Below, piece after piece: positions 8,620 to 18,072 of a DNA stretch of 64,000 nucleotides (the stretch's first letter is position 1; every line of letters begins with the position of its first letter). The notes beneath the pieces were generated by a model, which was given only the letters and a program-made list of their open reading frames with translations, was not told the DNA's origin and made no database searches. The position numbers and the translations under genes were made by a program. Origin of the DNA: JAPOUP01 sp965203255 (GTDB lineage: Bacteria; Pseudomonadota; Alphaproteobacteria; Rhodobacterales; Rhodobacteraceae); contig OZ241882.1 in NCBI GenBank assembly GCA_965203255.1, forward strand, positions 3,534,001-3,598,000, read 5' to 3'.

Positions 8620-9243
8620 ATGAGCGCACCGGACCTTGAGGATGCGTATGCGATTGAGTCGCCCGATGATGCCAGACGGCTTTATGCCAAATGGGCGGCA
8701 ACCTATGACGACGGTTTCGTCGTCGAAATGGACTTTCACCTGCCGCGGAAGGTCGCTGAGGAATTTGCGCGCGCAAAGGGGACCGGACCTGTGCTGGACT
8801 TTGGCTGCGGAACCGGGCTCTGCGGCGAACATCTGGCCGACCAGGGTATCGGGCCGGTTGACGGCGTTGATCTCTCACCGGAGATGCTGGAGGTCGCGGC
8901 GCACAAGAATGTCTACCGGACCCTTCTTGAAGGCAATATCCTTGAAGGGTTGGATCTGCCCGCGAACCAATACGTCGGCATCACAAGCTCCGGGACCTTC
9001 ACAAACGGCCATGTCGGTCCGGACGCAATCAATGCCTTGCTCCGATCTGCCGCGCGAGGGGCATTGTTTGCCCTATCAATCAACGTGAGGCACTACCACG
9101 CCCTCGAATTTGGCAGGAAGTTCGAGGAACTGTCTGACAGGATTACGGGGTTGGAGCTTCCAGAGATACCGCTATACGGTCCGAACGCCAAGGGCGCCCA
9201 CAAAAACGACCGGGGATACATCGCGCTCTTCCGTAAGGCTTGA
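8620..9243 (+). CDS. Class I SAM-dependent methyltransferase
   Basis: A 207-residue protein with a standard SAM-binding fold: VLDFGCGTGLCGEHLADQG (motif I, about residues 52-70), VDGVDLSPEMLEVA (motif II with the acidic residue) and YVGITSSGTFTNGHVGPD (motif IV region). Such proteins methylate small molecules or proteins. The substrate is not evident, and the neighbouring YCII-like gene gives no pathway. Confidence 0.85.
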   Translation: MSAPDLEDAYAIESPDDARRLYAKWAATYDDGFVVEMDFHLPRKVAEEFARAKGTGPVLDFGCGTGLCGEHLADQGIGPVDGVDLSPEMLEVAAHKNVYRTLLEGNILEGLDLPANQYVGITSSGTFTNGHVGPDAINALLRSAARGALFALSINVRHYHALEFGRKFEELSDRITGLELPEIPLYGPNAKGAHKNDRGYIALFRKA

Positions 9244-9305
9244 CGGATGGGATTTCGGACTGATTCATGGGTTGGACCGCGCCAGCCAATCCAACTCGTC
9301 GTGAC

Positions 9306-10298
9306 CTAGACATGCATCCGCTTCCTGCGCACCCTTGTTGTCACGGTGGCTTCTTCCGAACCGTCGTGAAACGAGCCAAACCAACGGTCCCAAGGCATTT
9401 CGACCGTGCCATAGTTGCACTCGAAATACCGGTGATGAAGTTGGTGGAAGAAATCTCCCATTTTTGCGCGCTCCCTGTTGTTCACATAGAGTTGGTCAAA
9501 GCCTGAATGCGAGAACACCGGATGCGTGGCCTGCATATATCCGTGGAACAGGACGTGAACCGGATGACTTGGCACGATGAAGTGGATCAGGAAGTTGGTG
9601 AAGAACAGGAGATGTTCGATCGGATGCATCGAAATGCCCGACCAAGGACCGACATTGACGTTTCGATGATGCAGGGCATGAGCGATTCGGTACAGCCACG
9701 GGATGTGCAGGGCCCGATGCACCCAATAGAAATGGAAACTTGACCAGATCACGAGGAACGGGAACATCAGCACAAACCATACGGGATGTTCGGGAAAGAG
9801 AATGGCCGGTGCCCACCCGTTCGCCATCGCCCAGTAGACCGGTAGTTGGAAGGCGGTCCATATTGTGATCCCACTCGCGATCGTCCAAAACATGTTGTCC
9901 CGAACCTGGTCCCTGAACGTAAAGGTTCCGTTGTCGGTGGCCTGGTCGCGTGCGTCGAACTTGAAGGTCTTGCCCTGTCCCCGGCGCATGTAGAGCCAGT
10001 AGTGCAACAGGCCCGCGCAAATGCAGTGTGGCACCAGGTTCGCAAGATAGACACGAAGAACCCAGTCCCAGTTCCATTCCTTCATGGTCTCCATCGGTGG
10101 CAGAATGGCGAAGAACACGAAGACCGCAAACGCGATTGTCAGTGTCGATGTGGTAAGCGCCATCCAATACGCCTGGTACCAGCGCAGGACGGCAAGTGGC
10201 CTTGGGGGCCATGAAAAGAGGGGATTCAGCGCCACTGGCTTGGCTGGGCGGTAATTCCAGCGCGCAGCCTCGGCGTCGGTCGCGAAGTCATTGGGCAT
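9306..10298 (-). CDS. Sterol desaturase / fatty acid hydroxylase family membrane protein
   Basis: A 330-residue membrane di-iron enzyme. Several hydrophobic segments are visible, for example around residues 45-70 and 85-105. The His boxes of the superfamily follow in order: FHFYWVHRALH, then ALHHRNVNVGP with MHPIEH, and a final QLHHRYFECNYG. The family oxidises lipid acyl chains, sterols or carotenoids at the membrane. The start at 10298 overlaps the upstream aldolase gene by 11 bases, so the two are one transcription unit. Confidence 0.88.
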   Translation of the reverse strand: MPNDFATDAEAARWNYRPAKPVALNPLFSWPPRPLAVLRWYQAYWMALTTSTLTIAFAVFVFFAILPPMETMKEWNWDWVLRVYLANLVPHCICAGLLHYWLYMRRGQGKTFKFDARDQATDNGTFTFRDQVRDNMFWTIASGITIWTAFQLPVYWAMANGWAPAILFPEHPVWFVLMFPFLVIWSSFHFYWVHRALHIPWLYRIAHALHHRNVNVGPWSGISMHPIEHLLFFTNFLIHFIVPSHPVHVLFHGYMQATHPVFSHSGFDQLYVNNRERAKMGDFFHQLHHRYFECNYGTVEMPWDRWFGSFHDGSEEATVTTRVRRKRMHV

Positions 10299-11049
10299 AG
10301 CTGTTCCCTTCTTCGTCGAGAATTGCTTTCAGCTCAGATAGGTGGCGGACCGCCTGATCGTCGTAATCCTCAATCTCCCTGGCGGTCCTTTCGGCGATCT
10401 CGTCGCTCAGCACCCGTAGCTCCCGGCCGGTCTGCAGGGCACGGATGTAGGTCTCAGCAGCGCGTTCGAAGAAATACATCCGGTTGAAGGTGTCAGCCAC
10501 GCTGTCACCGATCACCATGATGCCATGGTTTCCCATGATCATCACCTTTTTCTTCGGGTCGCTGAACAGTTGGGCACAGCGCTCACCCTCTGTTTCGAAG
10601 GCAAGTCCGCCGTAGTTCCCGTCAATTACGTAACGGTTGAAGAATATCGCTGTGTTCTGGTCGATGGGCGGCAGACCGCTATCGGCCAGCGATGCAAGCA
10701 CGGTTGCATGGATCGAATGCACATGCATCGCACAGCGCGCATGCGGACAGTTGCGGTGGAGTGCGCCATGCAGCCCCCAAGCTGTGGCGTCAGGGGCGTT
10801 CGGTCCGGAGAGCGTGGTGGGGTCGTTGGCATCGAGCAGGATCAGATCGGACGCCCTGATCCTGCTGAAGTGCATTTGGTTGGGATTCATCAGGAACTGC
10901 GTGCCATCTTCGTTTACGGCCAGCGAAAAATGGTTGGAAACTGCCTCATGCAGGTTCAGCCGTTCCGTCCACCTGAAGGCTGCGGCCAGATCGATACGTT
11001 CCTGCCAATGTGCGATATTGGAGCGGGGCTGTAGCTTCGCGACTTCCAC
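10288..11049 (-). CDS. Class II aldolase/adducin family protein
   Basis: A zinc-dependent class II aldolase/adducin-type protein of about 253 residues. Visible parts are FSLAVNEDGTQFLMNPN, the metal-binding HSIHATVLASL (CAMHVHSIH) and the MGNHGIMVIGDSVADTFNRMYFFERA stretch (quoted as MGNHGIMVIG). A GTG at 11049 with GGAGG five bases upstream is the best start; a TTG six codons earlier also keeps the frame. It is co-transcribed with the hydroxylase gene downstream, which suggests a shared small-molecule pathway I cannot name. Confidence 0.85.
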   Translation of the reverse strand: MEVAKLQPRSNIAHWQERIDLAAAFRWTERLNLHEAVSNHFSLAVNEDGTQFLMNPNQMHFSRIRASDLILLDANDPTTLSGPNAPDATAWGLHGALHRNCPHARCAMHVHSIHATVLASLADSGLPPIDQNTAIFFNRYVIDGNYGGLAFETEGERCAQLFSDPKKKVMIMGNHGIMVIGDSVADTFNRMYFFERAAETYIRALQTGRELRVLSDEIAERTAREIEDYDDQAVRHLSELKAILDEEGNSYAQ

Positions 11050-11662
11050 GGGATCCTCCGAAATCAACTACTGAGGAAAAAGCGGAACAGGCATACGGGT
11101 TCTCGCCTGTTTGCGACACATAATTCGCTCCCTCCCGACAATCGCCTGCGACCATCTGCCGTGATGGGTTGCCCGTTGAAGCGGGGAAGGGCAATGATCA
11201 TGCCAGCGAGCCGACTTCCGATCCCTGTGGCAATGTCCCTTGGGGCGCAAGGGAACACATGGGTTGCCGTTGCGACAGTCTGCAGGCCATGGGAACGGTG
11301 AAGTTCCGAATGGGCTGTCGTTCACGATCAATCCCTCTGCCACCACTGTCCGTGAAACAGGATGTAGCGGCGCTTAAGTGAACCACCTTGCCGGAGATTT
11401 GGGTCCGAAACGGTTGGAGGATCCGGGCAAGGGAGAGAATCAGCGCCGCGCAGGCGGAGATTCAAGAGAGGCCAGTCAGAATTGGGACTGGACAGGTGCA
11501 CGGCAAAGGCGCAACCACCTTTGTCCCTCTCCTGGCACACCGGGCTTGCCCGTCCGGGTCAGGAGACCGGTTTGTTTCTTCAAGCGCGTCCCAGCAAAGT
11601 ATGTCGCAACAATTTCCGGAGGTGATTGTCAGCGGGTTCCGTTCCGATTAGCCTTGCAATTC
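11050..11662. other. Gene-free stretch between divergent units
   Basis: About 610 bases between the aldolase gene (minus) and the ATP-grasp gene (plus). The ATP-grasp frame stays open to 11378, but the added residues are low-complexity and unlike the family. I see no RNA gene or clear repeat. It presumably holds both promoters. Confidence 0.4.
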
Positions 11663-13159
11663 ATGGAGCGAACACCAAACATCCCGAAAGATGGGTCCGG
11701 AGTGCATTTGAAGGCCGGGAAAGGTGGCCTGTTCGAGGGCTATGACCTCGATGATCTTATCTACGATGAAATGTTCGGGGCCGATGGCGAATCCCGACAC
11801 CACTGCAAACGGCTATGGGAAGCCCTGAACGCCATGCCGCTGGAGCGGATTGCTTCGATGCAGGCGGAGGCCGAGCGCTCCTTTCGCCGAGACGGAATCA
11901 CGTTTACCGTATATGGGGAAGACGGCGAACGGGAACGGATCATTCCGATCGACTTTCTTCCCCGTCTGATCGAGGCACGTGAATGGCGGATCATCGAGAC
12001 CGGCCTCATCCAGCGACTGAAAGCCCTGAACCTGTTTCTGGAGGATCTTTACGGGGACGCAAGGATCCTCAGTGATGGCGTCGTTCCCGTCGACCTGATT
12101 TTTGGTTGCCCGCAGTTTCGGATCGAGATGCGTGGCAAGAAGGTGCCACTTGGCGTCCACGTCTCGGTCTGCGGATCGGATGTCATTCGTGATCATGAAG
12201 GCTTCAAGATCCTTGAGGACAACCTGCGTTCGCCGTCTGGTGTTTCCTACATGCTTGCGAACCGGCAGGCCGTGAGTGGCAGTCTGCGTACGGTCTATAG
12301 AGAGCATTCAGTGCGGCCAATTGGACATTACGGTCTTTTGCTTCGGCAGTGCCTGGCAGAAATCGCCCCACTCGGTGTTTCGGATCCCTGCATCGTGCTG
12401 CTCACTCCCGGCGTTCACAACTCCGCATATTATGAGCATGTATTCCTCGCGCGCGAGATGGGCATCGAACTCGTTCAGGGTGACGATCTTTTCGTGCAGA
12501 ACGGTTACGTATATATGCGAACGACGCGTGGGCCGCGCCGCGTCGATGTGATTTACCGTCGCATCGACGATGACTTTCTCGACCCGCTCGTCTTCCGGGC
12601 CGACTCGCGTCTCGGTACGCCCGGCCTGTTCCAGGCGTACAGGCTGGGCAACGTGACTATCGCGAATGCGCCGGGAGCGGGGGTCGCCGATGACAAGGCA
12701 GTCTATAGCTACGTTCCGGACGTCATTCGATACTATCTGGGCGAAGACCCAGTGATTCCCAATGTCGAGACCCATCTTTGCCGCGAGCCTGAGGGGCTTG
12801 AATTCACACTCGACAACCTGGATCGACTGGTGGTCAAGAAGGTGGGCGAGTCCGGCGGATACGGTATGCTCGTGGGCCCGCATGCGAGTGCGGAAGAACG
12901 TGACGACTTTGCCCGCCAACTGCGTCAGCATCCTGAGGACTATATTTCGCAGCCGACGATCACCCTGTCACGATCGCCTTGCCTTACTTCGGATGGTGCC
13001 GCACCGCGCCACGTGGATCTTCGCCCGTTCGCCCTGCAGGGCCGGGATTCCAGAATGGTGCCCGGTGCATTCTGCCGCGTCGCACTCACCCCCGGTTCGC
13101 TGGTGGTCAACTCCAGCCAGGGCGGTGGCGGCAAGGACGTCTGGGTGGTGGAGCGCTGA
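11663..13159 (+). CDS. Circularly permuted ATP-grasp protein
   Basis: A 498-residue protein of the circularly permuted ATP-grasp type (DUF404/DUF407). Signature parts are FEGYDLDDLIYDEMFG at the N-terminus, FHRRDGITF-like SFRRDGITFTVYGE, FGCPQFRIEM, RSPSGVSYMLANRQ, VDVIYRRIDDDFLDPL, KKVGESGGYGMLVGP and the terminal LVVNSSQGGGGKD. These proteins are thought to ligate amino acids to an unidentified acceptor. It is first of a three-gene set with the alpha-E and transglutaminase-like genes, a conserved trio in proteobacteria. Confidence 0.92.
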   Translation: MERTPNIPKDGSGVHLKAGKGGLFEGYDLDDLIYDEMFGADGESRHHCKRLWEALNAMPLERIASMQAEAERSFRRDGITFTVYGEDGERERIIPIDFLPRLIEAREWRIIETGLIQRLKALNLFLEDLYGDARILSDGVVPVDLIFGCPQFRIEMRGKKVPLGVHVSVCGSDVIRDHEGFKILEDNLRSPSGVSYMLANRQAVSGSLRTVYREHSVRPIGHYGLLLRQCLAEIAPLGVSDPCIVLLTPGVHNSAYYEHVFLAREMGIELVQGDDLFVQNGYVYMRTTRGPRRVDVIYRRIDDDFLDPLVFRADSRLGTPGLFQAYRLGNVTIANAPGAGVADDKAVYSYVPDVIRYYLGEDPVIPNVETHLCREPEGLEFTLDNLDRLVVKKVGESGGYGMLVGPHASAEERDDFARQLRQHPEDYISQPTITLSRSPCLTSDGAAPRHVDLRPFALQGRDSRMVPGAFCRVALTPGSLVVNSSQGGGGKDVWVVER

Positions 13160-13163
13160 CGCC

Positions 13164-14150
13164 GTGCTCTCGCGAGACGCCCAGAACCTCTACTGGATGA
13201 CCCGGTACATTGAACGGGGAATCCATGTCTGCCGACTGCTGGCAAATCAACTCGATGCCATTCATGACCGCCCGACAGATGACATCGACCTCGGGTGGAG
13301 GAGACTCTACAGGGCGCTCGGCCGGGAACCGATTGGCGCAGGACTCATGTCGAGCGGCGGCGATGAATCCTTCATGCTGATGGATTCCTACACTCTGACC
13401 GACGACTTGGCGTTCGAGAGGCTGAATCCGAGCTCGGTCATTCAGTGTTTTGCTTTGGCCCGTGAAAACGCACGTCAGGTACGCAATGTCATCAGCCACG
13501 ACATGTGGTCCAGCCTTAACGTGTCCTATCTGGAGATTCAGGACAGGCGTTTGGTGGATATCTGGAATGAGCGGCCGCGAGAGTACTTTGTCGATGTTGC
13601 GGTATCGGCGGAGACCTTTCGGGGCATCGCCGCAACGACAATGTACCGCGACCCCGGCTGGCATTTCTTTCGACTCGGTCAGTTCGTTGAGCGGGCCCTG
13701 CTGACCTGTGCGTTGCTGGACGCCCATCTCGAGACATTCCCCAGTGCACGTCATGAATCTGGTGCGGACTGGGCCTCTCTTCTCGATATCTGTGCAGCAG
13801 GTGGAGCATTCCGTCGCCAGAATTCAATCGCGTTTTCGGCTAGTGACGTGCTCGAATTCCTCGTGGCCGACCAGCATCTCCCAAACTCGATCGGCTTTGC
13901 CCTTCAGGAGGTCGAGCACGCACATTCGCAGGTTGCCTCCAACTGGAATTCCGGGACTGCGGAATGCGCTAGGCGGGAGGTGGGACGTGCCCGCGCCATG
14001 ATTCGGTACAATTGGCCAGAGCGCAGCGCAGGAGATGACGACGAGGTCCGTGCGATGCTTGGCGAGATTTCCAGCGCATGTCGAAGGTTCAGCGACAACA
14101 TCGAGGCCGCTTACCTCTCTTACACCGCAAAAGAAATCGCAGCGCGATGA
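13164..14150 (+). CDS. Alpha-E domain-containing protein
   Basis: A mostly helical 328-residue protein. The N-terminus LSRDAQNLYWMTRYIERG is the usual alpha-E opening, so the GTG at 13164, four bases after the ATP-grasp stop, is the start. Other family parts are RENARQVRNVISHDMW, FFRLGQFVERALLTCALLD and SNSIGFAL-like LPNSIGFALQEVE. The frame remains open upstream into the previous gene, but that part is a shadow. Function is unknown; it always travels with the ATP-grasp and transglutaminase partners. Confidence 0.9.
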   Translation: MLSRDAQNLYWMTRYIERGIHVCRLLANQLDAIHDRPTDDIDLGWRRLYRALGREPIGAGLMSSGGDESFMLMDSYTLTDDLAFERLNPSSVIQCFALARENARQVRNVISHDMWSSLNVSYLEIQDRRLVDIWNERPREYFVDVAVSAETFRGIAATTMYRDPGWHFFRLGQFVERALLTCALLDAHLETFPSARHESGADWASLLDICAAGGAFRRQNSIAFSASDVLEFLVADQHLPNSIGFALQEVEHAHSQVASNWNSGTAECARREVGRARAMIRYNWPERSAGDDDEVRAMLGEISSACRRFSDNIEAAYLSYTAKEIAAR

Positions 14151-15136
14151 GCAATCCGCCCACCATCTATTCGATCACTCACGACTCCTGGTTCGATTAC
14201 GACGACAGCATCCATGGGTGTACGATGCTGGTGCGCCTCCAACCACGGGAGGACCGAGGACAGAGAGTCGAGGCATTTTCGGTTTCCGCCGATCCGGAAA
14301 CCATTCCTGTCGCTTGCGATGACAGCTTTTCAAACAGATGCCACATGTTCAGCATTCATCGGAAGTTCACGCGACTTCATGTGCGATCGCGGTCCATAGT
14401 CCATATCGACCCAACGCAGGTTGCGGAAGACCTGGGGAAGCTGCCGGGCAAGCTGACCTGGGAGGATATCGATAGGCATTCAGGTTGGATCGGATTCTGG
14501 GACTATCTCGCGCCCAGTGGATTCGTGCGACCTGGAAAGGCGTTGGATGCGTTTGTCGAACGGCATGGTCTCCGACGGGGTCCGGATCCGGTTGGGACGC
14601 TTCGGGCGGCCTGTTCGAAACTGAACACGCACTTGGTCTATACCCAGGGAAGTTCAACAGTTGATTCTCCTGTCGACCACATAGCCGAGACCGGTGAGGG
14701 TGTATGTCAGGACTATGCCCATCTCATGCTTGCGCTGGGCCGTAGCTGGGGTATTCCGAGCCGATATGTGTCGGGCTATCTCTACATCGCAGATGTTCCG
14801 GACGCTTCCAGCCAGGAGGCCGCAAGCCATGCCTGGGCCGAATTCTGGCTTCCCCAATTGGGTTGGGTTGGTTTGGACGCGACCAACGACTCCGTGGCGG
14901 ACCACAGGTTTATCCGTATTGCACAGGGACGGGACTATGCAGATGCCGCGCCGACGCGTGGAGTGGTTTATGGTGGAGGCGAAAAAACCATCAAGGTCGA
15001 TGTTCGCGTCGAAGCTCTTCAACGCAATCTATCCGATGAAGCACTGATAGGCCGCGACGACCGGCCCGCAATCGGGAAACTGCCGTGGCAAGGCAGGGCC
15101 GCGACCTCGCCTTCAGCTACGTTACAGGACCAATGA
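14147..15136 (+). CDS. Transglutaminase family protein
   Basis: A 329-residue protein with a transglutaminase-like cysteine-protease core: GEGVCQDYAHLMLALGRSWG (catalytic Cys) near residue 187, SHAWAEFWLPQLGWVGLD (catalytic His) and DATNDSVADHRFIRIAQGRDYADAAP. The N-terminal domain is the bacterial transglutaminase N-domain (YSITHDSWFDY). The start overlaps the alpha-E stop by ATGA. Together with the two upstream genes it forms the known peptide-ligase / peptidase-like trio, probably acting on a cell-wall or peptide substrate. Confidence 0.92.
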   Translation: MSNPPTIYSITHDSWFDYDDSIHGCTMLVRLQPREDRGQRVEAFSVSADPETIPVACDDSFSNRCHMFSIHRKFTRLHVRSRSIVHIDPTQVAEDLGKLPGKLTWEDIDRHSGWIGFWDYLAPSGFVRPGKALDAFVERHGLRRGPDPVGTLRAACSKLNTHLVYTQGSSTVDSPVDHIAETGEGVCQDYAHLMLALGRSWGIPSRYVSGYLYIADVPDASSQEAASHAWAEFWLPQLGWVGLDATNDSVADHRFIRIAQGRDYADAAPTRGVVYGGGEKTIKVDVRVEALQRNLSDEALIGRDDRPAIGKLPWQGRAATSPSATLQDQ

Positions 15137-16304
15137 TCCTGCTGCATGACGACTTGGTGGAACCGAAGCCAGCGTCGCATCTCCTTGAAAACAGGTCGAT
15201 TTACTTGCCACGTCACACCTGTTGACTCCGATTCCCATCCAATCACCAGATGTATTGGCTTGGGGCAAGTTTCATCCCTGAACAGGAGAACATCGGCTTT
15301 ATCAATCCCGCCAAATGTAACCATCCGCGCTGCGTAGTTCTGACTCCAGCTAGATTCCGGGTACAAGCCAACCCTTGACCCCATTGGAATCTCCGATCTG
15401 TCGAGCTGGACCGATTGGATTGCCATCAGATTTCCCGAACCCTGAACTGGGCTGTGTTGGGAATCCCAACACTGCGACGGGCAGCTTGCCATCCCGAAAG
15501 AGCGGGAATCACAATACCACTTATGGTGTTCAGGTGACGCAACTGCGCATTAGTTGGTGATTGAGGTTGACAGAATCCGGCGATTGAATCACAATGCACT
15601 CCAATATGGAGAGATGGCGATGAAGTTGATGGCAGCCAAATGCTCCCACTGCGCAGGTACAAGGATCCCGCAGCAGGCAAGAAATCCGATGCCTCGATTG
15701 GGAAGCCGCTCCAAGAACGTCATTGTTCAGGCGGCGAGCGCCACCTTCCCGACTGCCGCTCGATGAAGTTTGCGACTCCGACCGGCCTGAAGTTCATGCA
15801 ATTTCCGTGTCAGGGATTGCTGGTTGCGTTTCAACGAAGGCAGGAAAACGCGAATCATGAGTCTCTGCCGCAAAGTTGATGTCCTGCGGCCGACGGCATT
15901 TGTGCCTCGCGCCAAGCACGAGAGGACAACGGTTGAATGGTGTCGCAAGGCCATTTGCAGAGTGTGCTGGGGTCGGAGTAAGCTGCCATGGGCGGGAAGC
16001 ACAGCTAAATACATGCCAACACAAGGCCAACAACCTAACAGATGTGCGAGCGCCGGAAGGACCGAAATCACGGCCGTGAAGGACCGGCAGTTCCTGCAAG
16101 TAAGAACTGCGGTCGTTGAGTGGACGGACGTTACGATGATGCAGGAGTTGGGAACTCTACGCGTAGGTGCCGTCAGACCATCCTGCGCAGCTCGTTTTCG
16201 TGGCCTACAGACAATTGCCCGCGCACCTCGTGCGCGGACAGGTGACCGACACTGTCATCCAATATGCAGAATTGGGCCGAATCACCTGATCGATCGGAGC
16301 GACG
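15137..16304. other. Gene-poor stretch
   Basis: About 1.2 kb with no gene I can support. One minus-strand frame (15019-15426) has a protein-like middle but overlaps the transglutaminase gene. The rest has the patchy composition of decayed sequence leading into the TnpB remnant. Confidence 0.4.
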
Positions 16305-16870
16305 GCATGAGCGACACCCAGACCTACATGAGGGACAGGCAAACTGTGTGTCGGCTCCTTCCAGGGAGGGCCGGGAACTGGCGCTGGCAGGAGCGGATGT
16401 CAGGGGCGCAGCGATGGAATCACAACGCGACGGTCAATGAGCGCATCGACTGCCACACGAAGGCCGGAATTTCCTTCATCTACGTGGTCGGGCGTCGGTC
16501 GCTGACCGTGCGTGGCCGGTCCGTCGCGAGCATGGCGGATGTCTCCACTGCATCCCAGCGGGACGCCAACTTTCCGGGAAGGAGCGTTTTACAGAATGGA
16601 GTGCTGAAACGGAGGGCCGACCCCACTGGTCGTGGCAGCCCGGTCTTCATTCTGCAATACAGGACCAACGGGACCGTCAGAGCAATCCCGGCGCACACTA
16701 GCCTGACCTGTTCGGCCTGCTGCAACGTTGACGCCACTGACCGCAGCTGCTTGAGCCGGTTGGTGCTTGTATGCGTGGTCCGCAAACATGCGAACTACGT
16801 CGGCGTGCAACATCAATGCATCCGGAACTGGCGCATCCGCAAGGGGAGAAGGTGCCGTCGGGTGGCAGGT
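16305..16870 (+). pseudogene. Decayed TnpB (IS200/IS605 OrfB) remnant
   Basis: In the frame running from 15824 to 17269, the stretch IPAHTSLTCSACCNVDATDR, followed by LVCV and HANYVGVQH, aligns by eye with the TnpB zinc-finger/RuvC-III region (usual pattern PAxxTSQxCSxCGxVDxxxR ... CxxCGHxANADxNAA). Before it, DANFPGRSVLQNG looks like the EDPGRNVRxKxGLN segment. The second CxxC pair is lost, the RuvC-I Asp motif is not found, and the RuvC-II Glu segment is replaced. It is a dead copy of an RNA-guided nuclease gene; no intact ends were found. Confidence 0.5.
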
Positions 16871-17265
16871 GAGCCGGCAAAACGATTGGCGAAAAGTGGC
16901 CTGACGGCACCTTCGTATCTGACCTGCCAGATCTTCATCGCGGATCTGGACCGCGAAAAGGAATCGGTCTACGCCGCTGGAGCGGTGGCATTTGATCGCA
17001 TTCCGCACCACTGCAGGTTGGCGAAAGAGAGGATCGGGACATATTTGTCCGGAGAGACGACCGTAGACGGAGAAGCGATATTTCCGAGTCCGCTTAAGTG
17101 CAGCCAGGCTGGGACTTTCCTTCTCTCTGGCGACAATTGTTTTGGCCTGTCTCTTTCGAAATCTACGGGTTGCGGCAATGTCCGCGACATGGGAACGCTC
17201 GCCCAAGCGGCGTCTCTCTCCGGTGTCATTGTCGGTTGGTGGCTTCGCCATAAGGATTTGGTCTT

Positions 17266-18072
17266 ATGAGTAGGACAGTTAGGGTGCTGGATCAGTTCTA
17301 TACACGCCCGGAAGTCGCTGAGGTATATGTGGCAACGATAGCCGCTCGTTGGAATGATCCCAATGTCCTGTTCGTTGAGCCTTCTGCGGGTGCCGGTGCC
17401 TTCCTTCGCCCGCTGCTTGACGCTGGCCGAAAGGTCCTCGCTGTTGATATTGAACCGCAAGTGCCGGACATTCTGCGCCGGGACTTTCTGGCGTCGCAAG
17501 AGATTTTCGCTGGGGAGCATTCTGCGGTCGTTGTCATAGGCAATCCGCCATTTGGGAAGAATGCCTGCACCGCAGTTCGGTTCTTCAATCATGCGGCTGA
17601 ACACGCAGACGAAATCGCCTTCATCGTACCACGCACCTTCCGAAAAATCAGTATCCAGAGGCGACTTCACGCGAATTTCCACCTGTCTGACGACGAAGAT
17701 GTTGAACGGTATGCATTCCTGCGTTCAGGGAACCCGCATGATGTTCCATGCGCATGGCAGATATGGACAAGGCAGGTAAACGAACGGCACATTCCTTCAC
17801 CGCCTTCGGTGGATCACCTGATTGACTATACGACTCCTCGGATGGCCAATTTCGCGATGCGGCGCGTTGGCTTCTATGCTGGTCGTGTTGTTACGACGAA
17901 TATCCTATCCCTATCGCAGACAACGCACTATTTCATGCAGGAGATGGCGGATGGGGTTATCGACGCGCTGCGCCGGGTGAATTGGTCGGAACTGGCTGCG
18001 CAGACCGCTGGCGTAAGGTCGCTGTCCAAGGCGGAGATCGCGTTCAAGTTGAGCGAGGTCTATCGTGCCTGA
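17266..18072 (+). CDS. N6-adenine DNA methyltransferase (putative restriction-modification)
   Basis: A 268-residue protein. LFVEPSAGAGAFLRPLLDAG near residues 36-55 is the SAM-binding motif I, LAVDIEPQ is motif II and VVIGNPPFGKN near 88-98 is the NPPF catalytic motif of adenine-N6 (or exocyclic amino) methyltransferases. No target-recognition domain of usual size follows, so it is small. Its last eight bases overlap the next gene, which suggests a coupled pair. Codon usage and base composition look more AT-rich than the surrounding core genes, consistent with horizontal transfer. Confidence 0.75.
   Translation: MSRTVRVLDQFYTRPEVAEVYVATIAARWNDPNVLFVEPSAGAGAFLRPLLDAGRKVLAVDIEPQVPDILRRDFLASQEIFAGEHSAVVVIGNPPFGKNACTAVRFFNHAAEHADEIAFIVPRTFRKISIQRRLHANFHLSDDEDVERYAFLRSGNPHDVPCAWQIWTRQVNERHIPSPPSVDHLIDYTTPRMANFAMRRVGFYAGRVVTTNILSLSQTTHYFMQEMADGVIDALRRVNWSELAAQTAGVRSLSKAEIAFKLSEVYRA

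Noticed and set aside
12762..13163. Upstream extension of the alpha-E gene
   Set aside because: Lies inside the ATP-grasp gene; the family N-terminus begins at GTG 13164.
15019..15426. Minus-strand frame with a protein-like middle (VLLFRDETCPKPIHLVIGWE)
   Set aside because: It overlaps the end of the transglutaminase gene by 118 bases, has no recognised family and no clear ribosome site. Could be a real small gene, but support is too thin.
15824..17269. A 481-codon open frame as one intact gene
   Set aside because: Composition is not protein-like over most of its length, and the only recognisable part is a degraded TnpB segment. Treated as a pseudogene region.
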